A stretch of 64,000 nt of DNA from Ruminiclostridium papyrosolvens DSM 2782 (GTDB lineage: Bacteria; Bacillota; Clostridia; Acetivibrionales; DSM-1351), in assembly GCF_029318685.1 (NCBI RefSeq), contig NZ_CP119677.1, positions 4,951,001 to 5,015,000 of the forward strand, written 5' to 3'. The notes under the pieces are model-generated. The model had not been told where the DNA came from. It saw only the letters and a list, made by a program, of their open reading frames with translations, and did no database searches. Made by a program: the position numbers and the translations under genes. Positions within the stretch are counted from its first letter, which is position 1. Each line of letters starts with the position of its first letter. Positions 27,743 to 37,200 of the stretch are shown here, one piece after another.

Positions 27743-28309
27743 ATGAATATTACTTTTTATAGAAAGCTTGCATACAAAGTAGCTGATTCAGTCACAAGGA
27801 ATGGGCAGTACACAGAGACGGAGATTAGCAATATTCGTTACGGACTGGTATGTATCTTTTCAGATTTGTATAAAACCCTTCTATACTTATTAATATTTAC
27901 TGTTTTCTCTCTGACAAAGGAATTTGTATTAGCGTTTATTGCTTTTCTTCTGATTCGGCCCTTTCTGGGGGGTTATCATTTCAAAAGCGAGTTTGTATGT
28001 ATTATAATGTCATTCCTAACCATGGTGATAGCTATATTTGCAGGTAAAATAATTATAATCCCCTTCTACATACAGTTGGTGCTTATTGTATTGCTTCCGA
28101 TTCTGGGGTTTTTAATTACACCTGTCAAAGACAAACAAAAAAAAGAAGACCGGAAAAGAACAGGGATATTAACAGGAGTAATTACAGTTCTACTTCTACT
28201 GTCAGACTGTTTCTGTATGCCCGATAACATAATTATCTGGTCTGTTATAGAAGTTTATGCACTATCTGTATATCAACTACTAATTATCAAATATTTGCAT
28301 AAAATGTAA
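27743..28309 (+). CDS. agrB: AgrB-type autoinducing-peptide protease/exporter
   Basis: A 188-residue membrane endopeptidase that cuts and cyclises the AgrD propeptide. The catalytic pair is in the family spacing: His in GGYHF and Cys seven residues later in EFVC, as in His77/Cys84 of S. aureus AgrB. Several membrane helices follow, with a basic loop KDKQKKEDRKRTG. The agrD-like gene begins 89 bases downstream. Confidence 0.92.
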   Translation: MNITFYRKLAYKVADSVTRNGQYTETEISNIRYGLVCIFSDLYKTLLYLLIFTVFSLTKEFVLAFIAFLLIRPFLGGYHFKSEFVCIIMSFLTMVIAIFAGKIIIIPFYIQLVLIVLLPILGFLITPVKDKQKKEDRKRTGILTGVITVLLLLSDCFCMPDNIIIWSVIEVYALSVYQLLIIKYLHKM

Positions 28310-28397
28310 TATATTTTGTAAAATATATTGACTTTTCCTGTAGAATGTTAGAATATTAAGTTGAGATTTAAAAAAATTTTTTTAAGGAGTGATTCTG

Positions 28398-28505
28398 ATG
28401 AGAAAAAATTTGTTAAAGTCAGTTGGGAAAGTATCATTAATAGTTACAGGTTTGATTACCGGGGCAGCTTCTAAAATACTATGGTTATATCAACCCGAAA
28501 AGTAA
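28398..28505 (+). CDS. agrD: AgrD-like cyclic lactone autoinducer precursor (Ser in place of Cys)
   Basis: A 35-residue ORF with AAGGAGTGAT 7-8 bases before its ATG. It has an amphipathic, Lys-containing N-terminus (residues 1-22), a core of AASKILWLY (23-31) and an acidic tail QPEK, the layout of AgrD. No cysteine is present, so Ser25 would form a lactone rather than a thiolactone ring. Ring size (Ser25 to Trp29 or beyond) is not certain. Partner of AgrB upstream. Confidence 0.88.
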   Translation: MRKNLLKSVGKVSLIVTGLITGAASKILWLYQPEK

Positions 28506-28534
28506 TTTGATGAATTGATTTCTTTGGAATTTTG

Positions 28535-28569
28535 CTCTAATAATTAGAGTTTTCCTCTAATTATTAGAG
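28535..28569. repeat. 15-bp perfect inverted repeat between agrD and agrC
   Basis: CTCTAATAATTAGAG (28535-28549) and its exact reverse complement (28555-28569) are separated by five bases. Each arm is also nearly self-palindromic. A T-rich stretch follows at 28570-28586. It may be an AT-rich terminator or attenuator limiting agrC expression, or a regulator-binding site. Confidence 0.75.
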
Positions 28570-28633
28570 TGTTTCTTTGTTTTTACATTTTAAGTTAAAG
28601 ATGGGATAATCGTCCTCTGGAAGGATGTGTAAA

Positions 28634-29977
28634 TTGGTGTGTATGTTGCATATAAGGTCTTTTTTACTGTTATTGACTGTTGTTGAAGGTTTTATTTTTA
28701 TATTAGCTTTTTATCTTCTGTCAGGCCAGCGTAAATTCATAAAAAATAATTATATACGGATTGCCTGCTTTGTATGTATTTATACAATATATACTTACTG
28801 GATTACCAAGTTTTTGCCGTCAGGGCTGCATTCAATTTTAATTGCATCCCTTACATGCTTTATTCTAAATTATATACTAAACGGAACTCTCCTAAAAAGT
28901 TTTGTCAAAGTCCTAATTATTTTTTTGGGAATAGCTATTATAGAAAGTCTCATTGGTCTGGCATGTACGACCATCTTAGGTAAGCCAATGTCAGATTTGA
29001 TTCACAACACAGAATTACTGTTAGGTTTAGGTGTTATAGCAAAGCTGATTCAAAGTACTATTGTATTAATATTATACAAGTCCCACGAAGGATTTTCCTG
29101 GTTGAAGGACGGAAATCCCTATCAGTCCAGATACAAGCAAACTCTTATAATGATTTTTGCAGTACTGTTCTTTATGATAGGAACAAATATTTATATTTCC
29201 AGAGACCCTCAAAATCTACTTCTATATAATATTTTTACCTTTGTTATATACATAGTTCTAATTATTTCAATGCTCTCTGCCTTTCGAGAAGGTTCAAAGC
29301 TTGAAATTCTCCATTATGCAAATGAGCTTAAAAAAGAAAACGTATTTCAGTTGATTTCATTTAACGAAATGGTGGCTAAAGAAAGGCATGAATATAAGAA
29401 CCATTTAAATACTATATACGGTCTTTGTACCTTAAACAGACCTGATTTAAGTGAAAAGGTCAAGCAATATATAAACAATTATGCAAACAACAGCGAGACC
29501 ACGAATATAAACGTAGGTTCAGGTAACGACTTTGTTGACGCTATTATCAGTGTAAAATATAATAATGCTCTAAAGAAAGATATAGAAGTTCTTGCAGACT
29601 TTGAAGAACCTTTATCAAATGCAGTAATAGATGAAGATACCGCTGTTACTGTTATATCAAATATAATAGATAATGCTTATGAATCTATCTTAGGAATAGA
29701 TAGGGAAAAAAAGTTTATTCGTCTTGAAACGTATATCGACAATGATATTTACCATATGTCTATCTGCAACAACGGCCCCATGATTCCCGAAGCAATTATC
29801 AAGAAAATATTCAGTGCAGGTTATTCTACTAAAGAGAATTCCTCCAAAAAAAGAGGCTTCGGACTTAGTATAGTACAAGCACAGTTAGATAAATGCGGAG
29901 GCAATATCCATATTGACAGCAGCGAAGAAATCACAGAATTTCTCATAACTCTTAAAGTAAAGAATCAAGTAAACTAA
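28634..29977 (+). CDS. AgrC-like sensor histidine kinase (HPK10 type)
   Basis: About 447 residues. Six or so N-terminal membrane helices (to about 215) form the peptide sensor. Next come an H-box-like region KERHEYKNHLNTIYGL (phospho-His), an N-box VISNIIDNAYES and a G-box RGFGLSIVQAQ of the HATPase domain. The TTG at 28634 (9 bases from GGAAGG) is my start; the ATG at 28625 abuts the ribosome site. There is no agrA response regulator downstream: the next gene is a helicase. The kinase must signal to a regulator elsewhere. Confidence 0.85.
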   Translation: MVCMLHIRSFLLLLTVVEGFIFILAFYLLSGQRKFIKNNYIRIACFVCIYTIYTYWITKFLPSGLHSILIASLTCFILNYILNGTLLKSFVKVLIIFLGIAIIESLIGLACTTILGKPMSDLIHNTELLLGLGVIAKLIQSTIVLILYKSHEGFSWLKDGNPYQSRYKQTLIMIFAVLFFMIGTNIYISRDPQNLLLYNIFTFVIYIVLIISMLSAFREGSKLEILHYANELKKENVFQLISFNEMVAKERHEYKNHLNTIYGLCTLNRPDLSEKVKQYINNYANNSETTNINVGSGNDFVDAIISVKYNNALKKDIEVLADFEEPLSNAVIDEDTAVTVISNIIDNAYESILGIDREKKFIRLETYIDNDIYHMSICNNGPMIPEAIIKKIFSAGYSTKENSSKKRGFGLSIVQAQLDKCGGNIHIDSSEEITEFLITLKVKNQVN

Positions 29978-30064
29978 TTAGTTATTTATGCAAAAACTAC
30001 ACATTCTTCTTCAAATTGGTTATAATAATATGATAGCTTATTTTATTATACTTTGGAGAAAATG

Positions 30065-33000
30065 ATGTTTAAAATTTCTAAAGACACTATTTATTATTTA
30101 TCTACACCCATGAGATTCAAAAAGGGCATGGACTATTTCAGGGATAAGCGTATCAAATCCTTGTCTTTTAATCAAGATATGCTGCTGTTTGACGCAACAG
30201 TTTTGGGAACTCGCCCGTACAATGTACAGGCGCAGTTTGCCAAGTCCGGTAATCTCACTGATTATTCATGCACCTGTTCAGATTTTGAAAAGACAGGAAA
30301 AGGCTGCAAACATATTGCTGCCGTTCTTTTTTTAATTAAAGAAAAGGACGAGCAGGGCTTTTTTAATTCTTCCGTTCAAAAGAAAGCCGCAAAAGATATT
30401 TTTCAGTTTTTTTCAGATAAAGGCTCAGGTGTAAAGCTTCCCATTAATGTTGAATATAATCTTGAAATTATCAGCAGAAGGTTCTCAATCCCCAAAAAAG
30501 GGCCTATTGCCTCATTGTCCCTTCGTATAGGTACTGACAGGTTTTATGTGGTCAGGAATGTACGGCAGATGCTGGAAAGCCTTAAAACAGGGACTGAGCT
30601 TATCTTCGGGAAAGGTTTTACCTTTGACCCTGCTATATACGGCTTTAAGGATAATGACAAGCCTGTTATTTCATATCTTCAGGAAATATGGCAGAACGAA
30701 AATTTATTGCACTATTTTACAGGAGAATTAAGTAAGTACAGCACTTTTATTGATAAAGACATTTTCCTCTCTGAAGCAGCCCTTAAAAGACTTCTTCAGC
30801 TTTTGCACGAAACCCCTTTTAATGTAATAAACAATAACATTAAAATCCAGAACGTTGTAATACAAAATGAGGATATTCCTTTAGAATTCACATTAACAGG
30901 AAACTCCTCATCCATAGATTTGAATATAGACACCAAATTACCTCTTCACCAGATAACCTCCGACTCTGAATATTTTTTATACGGTGAAACAATATACAGG
31001 GTATCGGAGGCACAACGCAACTACTTTAAACCCTTTTTTACCTATATGCAGCAGGAGAATATTAATCGTATAACCTTCATTGAAAAGGATAAGGAGCGTT
31101 TCTTCTCGGAGGTACTTCCTTATGTTGAAAAAACAGGTCGGGTATACATAGATGAAAATGTTCAGGAAATGGTACAGCGAGTGGACTTCGAGCCTGAAAT
31201 TTATCTGGATAAATATGAAGATATAATAACTGCTGATGTCAAATTTAAATATGGTGAGCGTATAATCAATCCTTTCTCCGCCTTTGGAGATACCGCTACT
31301 CTGGGTAAAATTCTCGTACGGGACATGGAAAAAGAGGGTATCATTGTCGACTTACTGGGCGAAAGTGATTTTAAGGTTAACGGTAATAGAATATATCTGG
31401 ACGAAGAAGAAAAGATATTTGATTTTGTAAATACAATTGTTCCAAAACTACAGGAGTATACACAAATATTCTATTCCGACAGCTTTAAAGCAATGACCAT
31501 AAAAAGGCTCCCTTCATTCTCAGGGTTTTTAAGGCTGAATACACTGAACAACTTTCTTGAATTCAGCTTTGATATGGAAGGCGTAGACCGTGATGAGCTA
31601 TCATCTATATTTCAAAACGTAAGAGAAAAAAAGAAATACTTCCGCTTGAAAAGCGGAGCGTTTCTGCCTCTTGATTCTGAGGGCCTCTTAACTATGTCTG
31701 AAATAATCGAGCAGCTTGAGCTGTCAGGGGATGATTTGGACAGTGAACTGGTTCAGCTTCCTATGTACAGGGCCTTCTTTATAGATGGAATGCTTAAAGA
31801 AACGGAAATGAAGTTCTTTGAGCGCAACAAGGCCTTTAAAGACTTAGTTCATGATATTCACGAACCTTCTGAGACCGAATTTCAAATTCCCCAGGCCCTG
31901 AAAGGTACCCTAAGGAATTATCAAAAGCTTGGCTTTAAATGGCTTAAAACTTTGTCAACCTATGGTCTTGGAGGAATTCTTGCTGATGATATGGGTTTGG
32001 GAAAAACCTTGCAGATTATTACTCTGCTGCAGTATGATAAAAACGTTTCAGGCCCCGCAACGTCCATAGTAATTGTTCCTACATCCCTTATTTACAACTG
32101 GTGTTCTGAAATTGACAAATTTGCACCGGACTTGAAAATAACTGCTGTTGTAGGAAACAAAGCAGAACGCGAGGAACTAATAAAAGCCGCCGCGGACTCA
32201 GACTTAATAGTCACATCCTATGCCCTCATCAGACGTGATATTGACAACTATAAAGATTATATGTTCAGATATTGTATACTGGACGAAGCTCAACATATTA
32301 AAAATCCCGGGTCTCAGGCTGCTAAAGCCGTAAAGCAGCTCGTATCCCAACACAGGTTCGCACTTACCGGAACCCCTATGGAAAATAACCTTACCGAGCT
32401 GTGGTCGGTTTTTGATTTTATTTTGCCGGGATATTTACGTTCTCACGGAAAATTTGTTGAAAAGTTTGAATCACCTATTTCAAAAGGAGACAGTACAGCT
32501 CTGACCTCCCTGAGCAAACAATTAAAACCTTTTATACTCAGAAGGCTCAAACAAGATGTTCTCAAGGAGCTACCGGAAAAAATTGAGCATATTATTCAGG
32601 CAGACCTTACAGAAGAACAGAAAAAGCTATATATTGCTTATCTTGAGCAAGCTAAAGGAGATATTTTCAAGGAAATAAACCAAAATGGCTACGAGCGCAG
32701 TCAAATAAAGATTTTGTCAGTTCTTACACGATTAAGACAGCTATGCTGCCACCCTGCCCTGTTTGTAGACAACTATGAAGGTGATAGCGGTAAGCTGCTG
32801 CTGCTAAAAGAAATAGTAGTGGACTCTCTAACCTCCGGCCATAGAATACTTCTGTTCTCGCAGTTTACATCAATGCTGGCGATTATACGGCAGTGGTTGC
32901 AGGAGGATGGAGTAGACTATTTGTACCTTGACGGGTCGACTCCTGCTGAGGAAAGAATGAAGATGGTTAAAAACTTTAATAACGGGCAGGGTCAGATTTT

Positions 33001-33298
33001 CCTTCTGTCTCTCAAATCGGGAGGAACGGGCTTGAATCTGACGGGTGCGGATACGGTTATCCATTATGACCCTTGGTGGAATCCGGCTGTAGAAGATCAG
33101 GCAACAGACCGTGCCTACCGGATAGGACAGCTAAAAACCGTTCATGTAATGAAGCTGGTTACACACGGCACCATAGAAGAAAAAATATTGCGTCTGAAAG
33201 ATAGGAAAAAGCAGTTGGTGGATGCAGTTATCCAATCGGGAGAAACCCTTATAACCAAAATGACTAAAGAAGAATTGACGGAACTTTTTGAGTTATAA
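30065..33298 (+). CDS. SWIM zinc-finger SNF2-family helicase
   Basis: About 1077 residues. The N-terminal SWIM motif CTCSDFEKTGKGCKH (CxCx(n)CxH) is near residue 70, then a long helicase-associated region. The SNF2 ATPase follows from about 615, with ADDMGLGKTLQ (Walker A), ILDEAQHIKN (DEAH box) and LTGTPMENN. The C-terminal helicase lobe ends with SGGTGLNLTGAD and DRAYRIGQ. This is a double-stranded-DNA translocase of the bacterial RapA/SNF2 type with unknown partner. The ATG at 30065 is 6 bases from GGAG. It is not near restriction or defence genes, so I treat it as a housekeeping-type gene. Confidence 0.9.
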   Translation: MFKISKDTIYYLSTPMRFKKGMDYFRDKRIKSLSFNQDMLLFDATVLGTRPYNVQAQFAKSGNLTDYSCTCSDFEKTGKGCKHIAAVLFLIKEKDEQGFFNSSVQKKAAKDIFQFFSDKGSGVKLPINVEYNLEIISRRFSIPKKGPIASLSLRIGTDRFYVVRNVRQMLESLKTGTELIFGKGFTFDPAIYGFKDNDKPVISYLQEIWQNENLLHYFTGELSKYSTFIDKDIFLSEAALKRLLQLLHETPFNVINNNIKIQNVVIQNEDIPLEFTLTGNSSSIDLNIDTKLPLHQITSDSEYFLYGETIYRVSEAQRNYFKPFFTYMQQENINRITFIEKDKERFFSEVLPYVEKTGRVYIDENVQEMVQRVDFEPEIYLDKYEDIITADVKFKYGERIINPFSAFGDTATLGKILVRDMEKEGIIVDLLGESDFKVNGNRIYLDEEEKIFDFVNTIVPKLQEYTQIFYSDSFKAMTIKRLPSFSGFLRLNTLNNFLEFSFDMEGVDRDELSSIFQNVREKKKYFRLKSGAFLPLDSEGLLTMSEIIEQLELSGDDLDSELVQLPMYRAFFIDGMLKETEMKFFERNKAFKDLVHDIHEPSETEFQIPQALKGTLRNYQKLGFKWLKTLSTYGLGGILADDMGLGKTLQIITLLQYDKNVSGPATSIVIVPTSLIYNWCSEIDKFAPDLKITAVVGNKAEREELIKAAADSDLIVTSYALIRRDIDNYKDYMFRYCILDEAQHIKNPGSQAAKAVKQLVSQHRFALTGTPMENNLTELWSVFDFILPGYLRSHGKFVEKFESPISKGDSTALTSLSKQLKPFILRRLKQDVLKELPEKIEHIIQADLTEEQKKLYIAYLEQAKGDIFKEINQNGYERSQIKILSVLTRLRQLCCHPALFVDNYEGDSGKLLLLKEIVVDSLTSGHRILLFSQFTSMLAIIRQWLQEDGVDYLYLDGSTPAEERMKMVKNFNNGQGQIFLLSLKSGGTGLNLTGADTVIHYDPWWNPAVEDQATDRAYRIGQLKTVHVMKLVTHGTIEEKILRLKDRKKQLVDAVIQSGETLITKMTKEELTELFEL

Positions 33299-33303
33299 AA
33301 ATA

Positions 33304-33439
33304 AAGGGTTATGCAAGATTAAAGTCTTTTCTAGCCTGTACGTGAGTATAAATTGTATCAATGGAAGCAATCATTGATACAATTTTATACGGGAGTACAG
33401 GCGTCAAAAAGAAAAACTTTCTGTTTTGCAACAGCCCTT
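33304..33439. repeat. Long imperfect palindrome (MITE-like or structured RNA)
   Basis: About 136 bases between the helicase and M29 genes fold back on themselves. The core arms TTGTATCAATG / CATTGATACAA and the flanking arms GCCTGTAC / GTACAGGC pair well. Outer arms starting AGGGTTATGCAA and ending TTGCAACAGCCCT pair less well, giving roughly 60-70-base arms. It could be a palindromic repetitive element or a strong transcript-end hairpin. Confidence 0.65.
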
Positions 33440-33461
33440 TGTCTATATAAATACACTTTTT

Positions 33462-34577
33462 CTATTTCAAATTATCAGGATTTAGTCCCTGTAGTTCTTC
33501 CGGTACAAAGAGTCCGTCTTTTCTAATGAGTTTATCATCAAACCATATTTCTCCCCCGCCATATTCAGGCCTTTGAATAAACACAAGATCCCAGTGTATT
33601 GAAGACTTATTTCCATTTGGGCACTCATCGTAACAGCTGCCGGGTGTAAAATGAATACTTCCTCTTATCTTTTCATCAAAGAGTGTGTCCTTCATAGGAG
33701 TTTCAATGAAAGGATTAACGCCTATTGCAAACTCCCCTACGTATCTTGCTGCTTCATCAGTATCAAATATTTCGTTGATACGCTCGGTATCGTTTGATGT
33801 AGCTTTAATAATCTTTCCATCCTTGAACTCAAGACATATATTCTCAAAAGTTACTCCCTGATATACCGCAGGGCAGTTGTAGGATATTACACCATTTACA
33901 GAATCCTTTACGGGGGCAGTAAATACCTCTCCGTCAGGAATATTCATTTTGCCGTCACACTTTATTGCAGGCAGTCCTTTAATGGAGAAGGTCAGATCTG
34001 TCCCTTTCCCTGTAATTCTTACCTTGTCGGTAGACTCCATTAGTTTTACAAGTGGGTCCATAGCCTTTGACATTTTTTTATAATCCAAATTGCATACATT
34101 AAAGTAAAAATCTTCAAAATATTCAGTTGGAGTATTAGAAAGCTGTGCCATTGAGTGGGTAGGATATCTCATTACACACCATCTTGTGTGTTCTACACGC
34201 TGTTCCGAATGTACAGGCTTTGAAAACAGTGACATGTATATTTTCATCTTATCAGAGGGAACGGAAGCCTTTTCGCTTACGTTATCCCCTGACCTGATGC
34301 CGATGTAAGCATCCATGTCTTTCATCCTTGCCAATTCATAGCGGGCCATATCCTTTACTTGTTCTTCTTTACACTGTTCAAGGAGTACTCTTTCCAATTC
34401 CGGATTCTTTATTGTAAGGTATGGAATTGCTCCCACCTTGTATGCTTCACGGATTAAGGCTCTTGATAACGGAACCTCATTACCGATATTCTCAATAAGG
34501 ATTTTCTCGCCTTGCTTTAGTTCACATGAGTAGTTAATCAAATTAAATGCCAGTTTTTCTATACGTGGATCGTTCAT
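33462..34577 (-). CDS. M29 family aminopeptidase (AmpS/PepS type)
   Basis: A 371-residue metallo-aminopeptidase. Metal-ligand segments typical of M29 are visible: EFAIGVNPFIETPMKDTLFDEKIRGSIHF (catalytic Glu, Asp and His) and DECPNGNKSSIHWDLVF. Acts in the cytosol on small peptides. It lies 40 bases downstream of pepF on the same strand, so the two may form a peptide-degradation operon. Confidence 0.88.
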   Translation of the reverse strand: MNDPRIEKLAFNLINYSCELKQGEKILIENIGNEVPLSRALIREAYKVGAIPYLTIKNPELERVLLEQCKEEQVKDMARYELARMKDMDAYIGIRSGDNVSEKASVPSDKMKIYMSLFSKPVHSEQRVEHTRWCVMRYPTHSMAQLSNTPTEYFEDFYFNVCNLDYKKMSKAMDPLVKLMESTDKVRITGKGTDLTFSIKGLPAIKCDGKMNIPDGEVFTAPVKDSVNGVISYNCPAVYQGVTFENICLEFKDGKIIKATSNDTERINEIFDTDEAARYVGEFAIGVNPFIETPMKDTLFDEKIRGSIHFTPGSCYDECPNGNKSSIHWDLVFIQRPEYGGGEIWFDDKLIRKDGLFVPEELQGLNPDNLK

Positions 34578-34616
34578 TACTATAGCCTCCGTTTGTTTTA
34601 TGTTAATTAGTGTATA

Positions 34617-36422
34617 TTATACTAAAAGTTGCTCCAATTCTTCCAGAGTTTTTTCAAATACGTTTAATGCATCCTGAATAGGTTGTGGTGATGAAAGGTC
34701 CACACCTGCTATTTTCAAAAGCTCAATAGGATAGTTTGAGCCTCCGCCTTTAAGGAACTCTAAATATTTATCAACTGCCGGCTTGCCTTCCTTGTATATT
34801 TTTTCAGCAATAGCAGTAGCGGCTGAAAAGCCTGTAGCATACTTGTATACATAAAAACTGCTGTAGAAGTGAGGAATTCTTGACCACTCCATTGCAATTT
34901 CTTTGTCAACATTAACTGCTTCACCAAAATACTTTTTGTTCAGGCTATAGTAAATATCACAAAGCTCCTGTGCGTTCAGTGCCTCTCCCTGTTCTGTCTT
35001 TTGGTGTATAAGCTTTTCAAATTCTGCAAACATTGTCTGTCTGAATACTGTTCCCCTGAACTCTTCAAGATAATGATTCAGTAAATATGCCTTCTCTTGC
35101 TTGCTTTCAGATTTCGATAACATATACCTCATTAGCAATGATTCATTTACCGTTGATGCAACCTCTGCAACAAATATCTTATACTGTGAGTATACATAAG
35201 GCTGAGTCATATTTGTATAGTAAGAATGGAGCGCATGACCCATTTCATGTGCCAGAGTATACACATCATTTATATTATCCTGATAATTAAGCAGCACATA
35301 GGGGTGGGTTTTGAAAGCTCCCCAGGAATATGCTCCGCTGGTTTTGCCCTGATTTTCATAAATATCAACCCAGCCTGAATCAAAACCATTTTTAAGATAT
35401 CCGATATATTCCTCACCCAATGGCTTTAATCCCTCTTCTACCAGCTTCTTACCTTCCTCATAGGTAACTTTCTTGTCATATTCTTCAACCATGGGAACAT
35501 ACAAGTCATACATATGAAGTTCATCCAGCTTCAATACTTTCTTTCTCAGCTTTAAATACCTATCCAGCAGATGCAGATTTTTATTTACTGTTTCAATTAG
35601 ATTATCATACACCTCTACAGATACATTGTCGTTATCAAGTGATGCTTCTAATGAAGATGGATACTTTCTTACAACGGAGTAAAACCTGTTTTTCTTTACA
35701 TTTCCCGTAAGTGAGGCACCCAAGGTATTTTTCATTTTGTCATAAGTACCGTACACAGCTTCAAAGGCATCTTTTCTTACTCTCCTGTCCCTGCTCTCCA
35801 GCATTGTTGAATATCTGCCCTTTGTAACTTCTACATCCTCACCTTTTTCATCCCGAATATGAGGAAATTTTATATCTGCATTGTTGTACATGGTGAAAAT
35901 ATCACCTGCTGTATCAGATATTTCAGTTGAGAGAGCAAGTATCTGTTCTTCCTTTTCAGATAAAATATGCTCCTTTTGTCTCAAGTTTTCCTGTACCATA
36001 AACATGTACAAGGAAAGCTCTTTGTTTGAATTAATAAAAGACAGGAGCTTGTCTTCGGGTATTGCCAGCATCTCAGGGATTATAAATGAAATTGCGGTAT
36101 AAACCTCTGTACCAAGGGTAGAAGCTCTGTCCGTCAATGCCTGATAGGTTGAATTTCCGTTGTCCTCATCTCTTTTCATTCTTGCATAAACAAATACCTT
36201 GTCATTCAGGGACAGCAGCTCATCGCTTTTCTTAAAGCAGTCAAGAAGTGTATCTGCACTATTCCCAAGCTTCCCCTGGAAGTTTCCCATTTGTGCCGCT
36301 AAATCCTTTACTGCCTTAAAGTCTTTTTCCCATGAATCTGTATCCTTATATATATCCTCAAGTTTCCATTTGAACCTGTCCTCAATATCTTTTCTCTTTG
36401 GCAGTGTCTTTCCTGAAGCCAT
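34617..36422 (-). CDS. pepF: Oligoendopeptidase F
   Basis: A 601-residue M3 metallopeptidase that cuts short peptides in the cytosol. The zinc motif HEMGHALH (HExxH) lies near residue 385 with the downstream Glu in FVAEVASTVNE. The C-terminal AATAIAEKIYKEG... stretch matches PepF. Length is standard. The M29 aminopeptidase follows. Confidence 0.95.
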   Translation of the reverse strand: MASGKTLPKRKDIEDRFKWKLEDIYKDTDSWEKDFKAVKDLAAQMGNFQGKLGNSADTLLDCFKKSDELLSLNDKVFVYARMKRDEDNGNSTYQALTDRASTLGTEVYTAISFIIPEMLAIPEDKLLSFINSNKELSLYMFMVQENLRQKEHILSEKEEQILALSTEISDTAGDIFTMYNNADIKFPHIRDEKGEDVEVTKGRYSTMLESRDRRVRKDAFEAVYGTYDKMKNTLGASLTGNVKKNRFYSVVRKYPSSLEASLDNDNVSVEVYDNLIETVNKNLHLLDRYLKLRKKVLKLDELHMYDLYVPMVEEYDKKVTYEEGKKLVEEGLKPLGEEYIGYLKNGFDSGWVDIYENQGKTSGAYSWGAFKTHPYVLLNYQDNINDVYTLAHEMGHALHSYYTNMTQPYVYSQYKIFVAEVASTVNESLLMRYMLSKSESKQEKAYLLNHYLEEFRGTVFRQTMFAEFEKLIHQKTEQGEALNAQELCDIYYSLNKKYFGEAVNVDKEIAMEWSRIPHFYSSFYVYKYATGFSAATAIAEKIYKEGKPAVDKYLEFLKGGGSNYPIELLKIAGVDLSSPQPIQDALNVFEKTLEELEQLLV

Positions 36423-36589
36423 TTTTCTACCTCCGCTTTTCTTATATAATTTTGGTCGCCTATAATTCTATTCTCTATAATACTTAATATCTCACTATAT
36501 CTAATAATTATAAAACAACCTATAATTCTTTTCCATGCATTTCCTATATAAAGTTATTTATACGTATGCTTTTAAAATAAAAATAGCCT

Positions 36590-36617
36590 TGAAATGTTCA
36601 AAATTTTTTAGTATACT
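36590..36617 (+). promoter_or_regulatory. Promoter of tRNA-Arg
   Basis: TTGAAA (36590-36595) and TATACT (36612-36617) with a 16-base spacer, 31 bases before the tRNA. Confidence 0.65.
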
Positions 36618-36648
36618 ATGATAGTTGTCAAAAGGAATTTTTTATTAT

Positions 36649-36725
36649 GCGCCCGTAGCTCAGTAGGATAGAGCGTCGGTTTCCTAAACCGCAGGTCGCA
36701 CGTTCGAATCGTGTCGGGCGTACCA
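36649..36725 (+). tRNA. tRNA-Arg (anticodon CCT)
   Basis: A 77-base cloverleaf with the CCA end encoded (36723-36725). The acceptor stem GCGCCCG pairs with CGGGCGT (one G-U). The anticodon loop carries CCT at 36683-36685 and the T-loop is TTCGAAT. A terminator follows immediately. Reads AGG codons. tRNA genes of this kind are common integration sites; see the decayed copy at 38218-38297. Confidence 0.95.
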
Positions 36726-36765
36726 GAAGAGCTTACAATCCAAATGGTTGTAAGCTCTTCTTTTT
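36726..36765 (+). terminator. Terminator of tRNA-Arg
   Basis: Perfect 13-base arms (36726-36738 and 36748-36760) followed by TTTTT. Confidence 0.9.
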
Positions 36766-36908
36766 GTAGTACATAAGCTATAAGCACTAATATATATTGA
36801 ATATGTTGACTCGTTTCTTCAAGCAGATATAAAAAAATTGTTGCTGTTTAGCGCAATGTCGAACTATGTTATAATCAAATAAGCAATGTTTATAGGAGGA
36901 ATACGAAG

Positions 36909-37106
36909 TTGATTATTCTTGGAATTATACTGACTGTTGTAGGCATTTTAATGTTGGTCCGTCCAACTTTAGTATGGAGCATTACAGAAAGTTGGAAATC
37001 GAGTGATGCGACTGAGCCATCGAATTTATATAAATTATCCATAAGATTTGGTGGAATCATGTGTACTCTTGCTGGTGTCGGCTTAGTAATTGCATTAAAT
37101 TTGTAG
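36909..37106 (+). CDS. Small two-helix membrane protein (DUF6199-like)
   Basis: A 65-residue protein with a hydrophobic segment at each end (about 1-20 and 45-65) separated by a polar stretch WSITESWKSSDATEPSNLY. It begins at TTG 7 bases after AGGAGGA. The pattern resembles small DUF6199 proteins; function unknown. It lies inside the segment bracketed by tRNA-Arg and its decayed copy. Confidence 0.7.
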   Translation: MIILGIILTVVGILMLVRPTLVWSITESWKSSDATEPSNLYKLSIRFGGIMCTLAGVGLVIALNL

Positions 37107-37200
37107 CAGAAATGATTTTATAATTTGGACATTTTCCCCTCCAATTTTTCTTTTAGAGGGAACTATATATGTTTGATAATAGTAATAAGAGGATATTACC

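Noticed and set aside
30065-33298. Phage-defence helicase
   Set aside because: No nuclease, methylase or other defence gene is adjacent; the domain layout is that of a common stand-alone SNF2 protein.
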